A DNA stretch of 64,000 nt from an uncultured Candidatus Melainabacteria bacterium (GTDB lineage: Bacteria; Cyanobacteriota; Vampirovibrionia; Gastranaerophilales; Gastranaerophilaceae), in assembly GCA_934747335.1 (NCBI GenBank), contig CAKVGS010000006.1, positions 33,747 to 97,746 of the forward strand, in the 5' to 3' direction. Positions 58,174 to 64,000 of the stretch are shown here, one piece after another (within the stretch, counting starts at the first letter, position 1; each line of letters begins with the position of its first letter). Below the pieces are notes generated by a model. The model was not told the DNA's origin. It saw only the letters and a program-made list of their open reading frames with translations, and ran no database searches. A program made the position numbers and the translations under genes.

Positions 58174-60999
58174 TTAACCTTCGAAAAACGGTTTCAAATA
58201 TCTTCCTGTATGTGAATTTGGATTTTTTGAAACTTCTTTAGGAGTTCCGCAAGCAACAATTTCTCCGCCCGCATTTCCACCTTCAGGTCCGAGGTCGATA
58301 ATATAATCTGCAACTTTAATTAAGTCTAAATTGTGTTCAATAATCAAAATGGTATTACCGTTATCAGCGAGCTGTTGGATAATCTTAATCAACTTATCCA
58401 AATCATGCCAGTGCAAACCAACAGACGGTTCATCAAGCAAATACAAAGTCTTGCCTGTTGCGCGTTTATTAAGTTCAGCTGCAAGTTTAATTCTTTGTGC
58501 TTCACCGCCTGATAGTGTTGTCGCGCTTTGACCAAGTTTAATATAGTCCAAACCGACATCATTAAGTGTTTTTAGCTTATTTGCAATTTGCGGAATGTTT
58601 TCAAAGAATTCATACGCTTCTTTAACGCTCATTTCCAAAACATCGGCAATCGTTTTGCCTTTGTATTTAACTTCCAATGTTTCGTTGTTATAGCGTTTTC
58701 CTTTGCAGACATCACATTTTACGTAAACATCAGATAAAAAGTTCATTTCGATTTTCAAAACGCCATCACCCGAGCAAGCTTCACATCTTCCGCCTTTAAC
58801 GTTAAAACTGAATCTTCCCGGTTTGTAACCGCGCATTTTTGCTTCGTTAGTTTTCGCGTAAAGCTCTCTAATCGGTGTAAATACATCTGTATAAGTGGCA
58901 GGATTTGAACGCGGAGTTCTGCCGATTGGCGATTGGTCAATATCAATAATCTTATCAAGGTTTTCAAAACCTAGAATTTCGTCCACGCCTTGAGGTTTTG
59001 GTTTGTTTTTTCTGAGTTTATGTACTGCATATTCATAAATCAATTCTTGCATCAAAGTTGATTTTCCAGAGCCTGAAACACCTGTCAAAACAACAATTTT
59101 ACCGAGAGGAATATCTAAATCAATATTCTTCAAATTGTTTTTGAACGCATTTCTGATTTGCAAATACTGACCGTTACCTTCTCTGATTTTTTCAGGAATA
59201 GGAATTTTGTATTCACCGCTCAAATATTTACCCGTAATAGACTCGGGCGCTTTAATGATATCTTCTACGCTGCCTTGTGCAATAACATTTCCGCCAAAAA
59301 CGCCTGCTTTCGGCCCAATATCAACGATATAGTCCGCATTTCGGATTGTGTCTTCGTCGTGTTCTACAACAATAAGCGAATTACCCATATTTCTAAGCTT
59401 AATCAGGGTTTTAATGAGTCTATCGTTATCGCGTTGGTGTAAACCGATTGAAGGTTCATCCAAAACATATAATACGCCTGAAAGTCCGCTTCCGATTTGG
59501 GTCGCAAGTCTGATTCTTTGTGCTTCACCGCCTGATAGTGTACCTGAGGTGCGTGCAAGGTTCAAATAGTTCAAACCAACGTCGCACAAGAATTTTAATC
59601 TTGCACGCACCTCATCCAAAATTTGTTTACCGATTTTCATCTGAAAATCGCTGAGTGTCAAATAAAGCTCGCTCACAAATTCATACGCCTTATCAATCGG
59701 CATTAAACAGAATTCGTAAATATTAACTCCGTTTATTCTAACAGCAAGCGGGAATGGTTTAAGCCTTGAGCCACCGCATTTTTCGCAAGGAGTTGTAATC
59801 ATATATTTTTCAATTTCAGCTTTCCAATATTCGCTCTCAAGATTGTAATGTTTCATCAGAAACGGAATTACACCGATAAATTTCTGCAAAGTTGTGCGGT
59901 ATCGCTTAGTTCCAAACTCCCTTATGCGCATTGGAATTCGCTCTTCTGAACCATATAAAATAATTGTTTGATGTTCAGGAGGCAAATCCTTAAACGGGAT
60001 ATTCAAATCAATTTTATATTCAGCTGAAACTGCATTTATTACGTCGTCATAATATCCTGTTGAAGATTTGCTCCAAGGATAAATCGCGCCTTCTTTTATG
60101 GATTTGTTTTTGTCAGGCACAACTAAATCGGGGTCAATTTTAAAATCAACACCAAGTCCGCCACATTTATCGCAAGCGCCGTAAGGTGCGTTAAAAGAGA
60201 ATATGCGCGGAGTTAATTCTTCAAAACTCAAATTGCAATCAGGGCAAGCGAGTTTTTCGCTGTAAATTATTTCTTCTCCGCCGATTACATCAATTGTTGC
60301 AACGCCATCCGCTTTTTTTAATGCAATCTGAACGCTGTCTGCAATTCTTGATTTTGCTTCAGGTTTAACTACAACTCGGTCTACTACAACATAAATCGTA
60401 TGGGTTTTAGTCTTAGCAAGCTTAATTTCATCTTCGTCAAGATTATAAATTTCGCCATCTACTTTTACACGAACAAAACCTTCTTGTCTTAATTCTTCAA
60501 ACAGAGATTGGAATTCGCCTTTTTTGCCTTTAATGATTGGCGCAAGGATTTGAATTTTTGTTCCTGTTTCGAGTTTCAAAATGCTATTTACGATTTCATC
60601 AATCGTTTGCGGTTTAATCGGTTTTCCGCATTTTGGGCAAAAAGGTGTACCAACTCGAGCGTACAAAAGACGTAAATAATCATAGATTTCGGTAACAGTT
60701 CCGACGGTTGAGCGCGGATTATTGCTTGTTGATTTTTGGTCAATAGAAATTGCAGGAGTAAGTCCGTCGATATAATCCACATCAGGTTTATCCATCTGTC
60801 CCAAAAATTGACGTGCATAAGTAGAAAGGCTTTCTATATAACGTCTTTGACCTTCCGCGAAAATCGTATCAAAAGCTAACGAGCTTTTGCCTGAACCTGA
60901 AACACCCGTAAAAACGACTAATTCGTTTTTGGGAATTTCTAACGATACATTTTTTAAATTATGCTCTCTCGCACCCTTAATTGTAATTTTATCTGCCAT
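58174..60999 (-). CDS. uvrA: Excinuclease ABC subunit UvrA
   Basis: 941 residues from the ATG at 60999; an upstream in-frame ATG would lie over the promoter. Damage sensor of nucleotide excision repair, with two ABC ATPase modules: GVSGSGKSSL (about 31) and GVSGSGKSTLMQELIYE (about 632). Zinc fingers: CPKCGKPIKP-type and CPDCNLSFEE (about 250) plus CEACSGDGVLK (about 735). ABC signatures TLSGGEAQRI occur twice. Divergent from mutS. Confidence 0.97.
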   Translation of the reverse strand: MADKITIKGAREHNLKNVSLEIPKNELVVFTGVSGSGKSSLAFDTIFAEGQRRYIESLSTYARQFLGQMDKPDVDYIDGLTPAISIDQKSTSNNPRSTVGTVTEIYDYLRLLYARVGTPFCPKCGKPIKPQTIDEIVNSILKLETGTKIQILAPIIKGKKGEFQSLFEELRQEGFVRVKVDGEIYNLDEDEIKLAKTKTHTIYVVVDRVVVKPEAKSRIADSVQIALKKADGVATIDVIGGEEIIYSEKLACPDCNLSFEELTPRIFSFNAPYGACDKCGGLGVDFKIDPDLVVPDKNKSIKEGAIYPWSKSSTGYYDDVINAVSAEYKIDLNIPFKDLPPEHQTIILYGSEERIPMRIREFGTKRYRTTLQKFIGVIPFLMKHYNLESEYWKAEIEKYMITTPCEKCGGSRLKPFPLAVRINGVNIYEFCLMPIDKAYEFVSELYLTLSDFQMKIGKQILDEVRARLKFLCDVGLNYLNLARTSGTLSGGEAQRIRLATQIGSGLSGVLYVLDEPSIGLHQRDNDRLIKTLIKLRNMGNSLIVVEHDEDTIRNADYIVDIGPKAGVFGGNVIAQGSVEDIIKAPESITGKYLSGEYKIPIPEKIREGNGQYLQIRNAFKNNLKNIDLDIPLGKIVVLTGVSGSGKSTLMQELIYEYAVHKLRKNKPKPQGVDEILGFENLDKIIDIDQSPIGRTPRSNPATYTDVFTPIRELYAKTNEAKMRGYKPGRFSFNVKGGRCEACSGDGVLKIEMNFLSDVYVKCDVCKGKRYNNETLEVKYKGKTIADVLEMSVKEAYEFFENIPQIANKLKTLNDVGLDYIKLGQSATTLSGGEAQRIKLAAELNKRATGKTLYLLDEPSVGLHWHDLDKLIKIIQQLADNGNTILIIEHNLDLIKVADYIIDLGPEGGNAGGEIVACGTPKEVSKNPNSHTGRYLKPFFEG

Positions 61000-61005
61000 A
61001 ACAAA

Positions 61006-61014
61006 ATTATAGCA
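61006..61014 (-). promoter_or_regulatory. Extended -10 for leaderless uvrA
   Basis: On the minus strand TGCTATAAT, then six bases (TTTGTT) and the ATG. The same box and spacing as uvrB. Confidence 0.7.
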
Positions 61015-61050
61015 CAGGGACATTTGGCAGGGTAATTTTCAAAAAACTAC

Positions 61051-61079
61051 TTGCACCACTACTCAATATTATGTACAAT
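61051..61079 (+). promoter_or_regulatory. Promoter for leaderless mutS
   Basis: TTGCAC (61051-61056), 17-bp spacer, TACAAT (61074-61079), seven bases and the ATG at 61087. It faces the uvrA promoter; the two -10 boxes are 62 bp apart. Confidence 0.7.
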
Positions 61080-61086
61080 TATTGTT

Positions 61087-63666
61087 ATGACAAAGCCTGA
61101 AATTAATCTAGTTAATACATCTGATGTTTGTGTAGAAGACGCTACTCCTGCAATGCAGAGGTACTTAGAAATAAAAAAAGAACACCCTGATTGTTTGCTT
61201 TTGTATAGAATGGGTGATTTTTACGAAACTTTTTTTGAAGACGCTGTAACAATGTCGCGTGAACTGGAATTAACTTTAACAGGGCGGGATTGTGGTGCAA
61301 AATTGGGTAGAATTCCACTTGCAGGAATACCAATGAAAGCTCTTGACGGTTATTTGGAAAAACTTGTGGCTAAAGATATCAAGGTTGCGATTTGCGAACA
61401 GTTAGAAGACCCAAAACAAGCTAAAGGTATTGTTAAGCGTGGCGTTGTAAGAATTATTACGGCGGGAACGCTTTTAGAAAGCAACTTTTTGAATCAAAAC
61501 AGTAATAATTATATGTGCGCAGTGTTCAAAAATGGTGAGAAATGGGGTTTTGCATACACTGATATTTCAACAGGAGAATTTAAAGCTTCTGAATTAACCT
61601 TAGAAACTCTTATTACGGAGCTTGCTCGTATTCAGCCTGCAGAAATCGTTGCACCGGCAAAAAAGATGAAGCTTCAACCGTTCCAAATCGTACCGGAAGA
61701 AACTGTTGATTTGCCTGAAGAAATTACAAAAATCTATAATTGTTCAAAAGTTCCTGCAAAGGTTTTTGAAGAAGATTTTGCAAAAAACAATTTGCAACAA
61801 GTGTTTAAAATCAGCTCACTTGATGCAATCGGCTACAATTCTTGCCCAATAGGCTTTAGAGCTGCAGCAGGATTGCTTGCGTATATTTGGGAAAACCTAA
61901 AAGAAGGATTTCCGAAGTTTGAAAGAATAGAAACTTATGAACTATCGGAATACATGGCAATTGACGCTAATACGCGAAAAAATCTTGAGTTAACCGAAAC
62001 ATTGAGAGAAAAAAATAAATATGGTTCTCTGCTTTGGGCAATAGATAAAACGAATACAAATATGGGCGCAAGACTTCTAAAATCTTGGATTTGTCAGCCT
62101 CTAAAGGATTTAAGAAAGATTTTAAAACGTCAAGAAGTTGTAAAACAGTTAGTAGCAAATTCAAACGAACGTTATGAAATTGAGCGTCAACTAAAAAATA
62201 TTTATGATATTCAAAGACTATCAACACGTTTGAGTAACGGTACAGCTAATCCGAGAGATTTTTTGAGCATAAAAACTTCACTTCAAGCGTTGCCTGATTT
62301 GGTGAGTGTTGCAAAAACAATAGGACTTTCTGTTTTTAATCTGATAGAAGATGAATTAGGAAGTTTGAATGATTATGCGGATTTGATTGAACGCACAATC
62401 AGCGAAGATGCACCAATCACAATAAAAGAAGGCGGTTTAATCAAACAAGGCGTAAGCTCTGATTTGGATTACTTGCGCGATTTGATGTGCAACGGCGAAA
62501 ATTGGCTTAAAGAATTTGAACAAAGAGAAAAAGACAGAACAGGTATTAATATTCTAAAAGTCGGTTATAATAGAGTTTTTGGCTACTTTATAGAAGTTAC
62601 AAATTCTAATTTGAGCAAAGTTCCGCCTGATTATATTAGAAAACAAACGCTTTCCGGTGCTGAAAGATTTATTACGGACGAACTTAAAAAGCATGAAGAT
62701 GAAGTTTTGACCGCACAAGTTAAAGCGTTTGAACTTGAATATAAAATGTTCAGTGATTTTAGAAATTATTCTAAAGAATTTGTTACTCTTATTAGACAAA
62801 CAGCAGAATGTATTTCTGAACTTGATGTATTTACTTCTTTTGCAGAAATAGCGGTTGAACAAAATTATGTTTGTCCTGAACTTGATGAAAGCGGTGATTT
62901 CTTTATCAAGAATGGTCGTCATCCTGTTTTAGAAAAAATTCTTCCGCTCGGAACTTATGTTGCGAACGATATTGAGCTTTCAAGTTCTGATAAGTCAAAA
63001 ACAGAATTTATGATTTTAACAGGGCCTAATATGGCAGGTAAATCTACATATATGCGTCAAAATGCACTTATTGCAATACTTGCGCAGATTGGTTCTTTTA
63101 TACCTGCTGATTGCGGTAAAATCGGGATTATTGATAAAATCTTTACCCGCGTTGGCGCAAGTGATGATTTAACCTTAGGAAAATCAACATTTATGGTTGA
63201 AATGACCGAAACGGCTTATATTTTGAATAGTGCAACAGACAAGAGCCTTATTCTTATTGATGAGATTGGGCGTGGAACAAGCACTTATGACGGAGTTGCG
63301 ATTGCTTGGTCTGTTGCTGAATATATTGCAGGCAAAATTGGCGCAAGATGTATATTTGCGACGCATTATCATGAATTAAACGTTATGACAAATTCATATC
63401 CGCAAATTAAGAATTATAGAATTACTGTTAGCGAAGAGAATGGTGAAATAGAGTTTTTGCGTAAGATTGTGCAAGGTGGCGCAAGTAAAAGTTACGGTAT
63501 TCAAGTAGCTAAAATGGCAGGTCTGCCAAGCTCTGTTGTTAAACGTTCTGAAGAACTTATGAGCAGAATGCAGAGAGATTTTTCTAAGAATTTAGCAAAA
63601 GGAAAATCTAAAGCAAAAACTGAAGCTGAAATCGAAGTTCAAGCACCACAATTGAATTTATTCTAA
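61087..63666 (+). CDS. mutS: DNA mismatch repair protein MutS
   Basis: 859 residues from the ATG after the promoter; an in-frame upstream ATG at 61051 lies in the -35 box. Binds mismatches; F-Y-E motif at residues 45-47 (GDFYETFF) inserts at the mismatch. Walker A GPNMAGKST near 645, Walker B LILIDEIGRGTSTYDG near 720, and FATHYHEL near 757. The C-terminal end QAPQLNLF resembles a beta-clamp-binding peptide. Confidence 0.97.
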   Translation: MTKPEINLVNTSDVCVEDATPAMQRYLEIKKEHPDCLLLYRMGDFYETFFEDAVTMSRELELTLTGRDCGAKLGRIPLAGIPMKALDGYLEKLVAKDIKVAICEQLEDPKQAKGIVKRGVVRIITAGTLLESNFLNQNSNNYMCAVFKNGEKWGFAYTDISTGEFKASELTLETLITELARIQPAEIVAPAKKMKLQPFQIVPEETVDLPEEITKIYNCSKVPAKVFEEDFAKNNLQQVFKISSLDAIGYNSCPIGFRAAAGLLAYIWENLKEGFPKFERIETYELSEYMAIDANTRKNLELTETLREKNKYGSLLWAIDKTNTNMGARLLKSWICQPLKDLRKILKRQEVVKQLVANSNERYEIERQLKNIYDIQRLSTRLSNGTANPRDFLSIKTSLQALPDLVSVAKTIGLSVFNLIEDELGSLNDYADLIERTISEDAPITIKEGGLIKQGVSSDLDYLRDLMCNGENWLKEFEQREKDRTGINILKVGYNRVFGYFIEVTNSNLSKVPPDYIRKQTLSGAERFITDELKKHEDEVLTAQVKAFELEYKMFSDFRNYSKEFVTLIRQTAECISELDVFTSFAEIAVEQNYVCPELDESGDFFIKNGRHPVLEKILPLGTYVANDIELSSSDKSKTEFMILTGPNMAGKSTYMRQNALIAILAQIGSFIPADCGKIGIIDKIFTRVGASDDLTLGKSTFMVEMTETAYILNSATDKSLILIDEIGRGTSTYDGVAIAWSVAEYIAGKIGARCIFATHYHELNVMTNSYPQIKNYRITVSEENGEIEFLRKIVQGGASKSYGIQVAKMAGLPSSVVKRSEELMSRMQRDFSKNLAKGKSKAKTEAEIEVQAPQLNLF

Positions 63667-64000
63667 TTTTCGGTTTTAAAAAGTTTGCATTCGAGTTCTT
63701 GAGCCGTTTTGGTTTTAGCCAAACCGCCTTGAGAAGTTTCTTTTAAAACAGGCGACATAAGTTGACCTGTGATTTTTAACGTATCAACAACTTCATCCAT
63801 AGGAATTTTGCTTTCAACTCCACACAAAGCCAATTCTGCGGCTGTTACTGCGTGAACCGCAAGGAAAGCATTTCTTTTTATGCAAGGAACTTCTACCAAA
63901 CCGCAAACAGGGTCACAAGTTAATCCTAAAATATTTTTTAGAGCTAAAGCGCTTGCATTAATTATTTCATCAACATTTCCACCAAGCATTTGTGTCAAAG
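63663..64000 (-). CDS. L-serine dehydratase, C-terminal part (cut by window edge)
   Basis: About 112 residues of the alpha domain of iron-sulfur L-serine ammonia-lyase: LGLTCDPVCGLVEVPCIKRN contains the clustered Cys that bind the 4Fe-4S centre, followed by HAVTAAELALCG and TGQLMSPVLKETSQGG. Converts serine to pyruvate and ammonia. The start lies outside the window. Its stop overlaps the stop of mutS by 3 bases. Confidence 0.9.
   Translation of the reverse strand, partial: LTQMLGGNVDEIINASALALKNILGLTCDPVCGLVEVPCIKRNAFLAVHAVTAAELALCGVESKIPMDEVVDTLKITGQLMSPVLKETSQGGLAKTKTAQELECKLFKTEN

Noticed and set aside
1..64000. CRISPR arrays, tRNA/rRNA genes, transposases, prophage
   Set aside because: I scanned for direct-repeat arrays, T-loop GTTCRANNC contexts and recombinase-type proteins and found none that I could support.

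Overview
The window is an AT-rich, gene-dense bacterial chromosome segment using the standard bacterial code (TGA ends thyX and the first histidine kinase). A TolC-family outer-membrane channel and a secreted SLH-domain protein point to a diderm. Flagellar switch genes (fliL, fliM, fliN), an SLH protein and many small proteins with a short F-x-G motif near the N-terminus suggest a gut Vampirovibrionia/Melainabacteria (Gastranaerophilales-like) genome. This placement is inference from gene style, not a database match. No tRNA, rRNA, CRISPR array, transposase or prophage was recognised.

Layout. 1-6.8 kb: small unknown proteins, a TolC-like channel divergent from an orphan sensor kinase, and folC. 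6.8-9.9 kb: proC and metG on the minus strand. 10.1-18.8 kb: a long co-directional block, pyrH-frr-cdsA-rnc, then fliL-fliM-fliN, a Cys-motif protein, a formyltransferase, a TIM-barrel protein and a metallo-beta-lactamase-fold hydrolase, closed by a terminator. 18.9-29.7 kb: tpiA, a PHP phosphoesterase, recG, thyX, a solute-binding protein, Hsp20 and a glutamate-cysteine ligase. 30-37.9 kb: rsmA, two GT9-type glycosyltransferase genes, coaD, a two-component pair, a candidate structured RNA and lipA. 37.9-45.5 kb: uvrB, small lineage-type proteins and ftsZ. 45.6-50.3 kb: an AAA+ ATPase with a small partner, a decayed tspO, prmA and recA. 50.3-57.7 kb: a candidate small RNA, the SLH protein, rpe, a NarL-type regulator, and a degraded accessory patch with two membrane proteins and a frameshifted toxin-like gene. 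57.7-64 kb: dCMP deaminase, then uvrA and mutS back to back, and the 3' end of an L-serine dehydratase gene.

The most notable signals are non-coding. (1) A roughly 290-nt region before lipA has its own extended -10 promoter, a 10-bp helix joining its ends and several internal hairpins. (2) At least nine genes (uvrA, uvrB, mutS, recG, rpe, rsmA, dCMP deaminase, PHP, sensor kinase) have a -10 box ending 6-7 nt before the ATG, so their mRNAs should be leaderless; all four mismatch/excision/recombination helicase repair genes except recA are in this set. (3) A near-consensus promoter and a strong terminator just after recA enclose only about 50 nt. (4) Intergenic spaces are rich in inverted-repeat elements, several with arms made of short tandem units, and one palindromic element lies in frame inside prmA.
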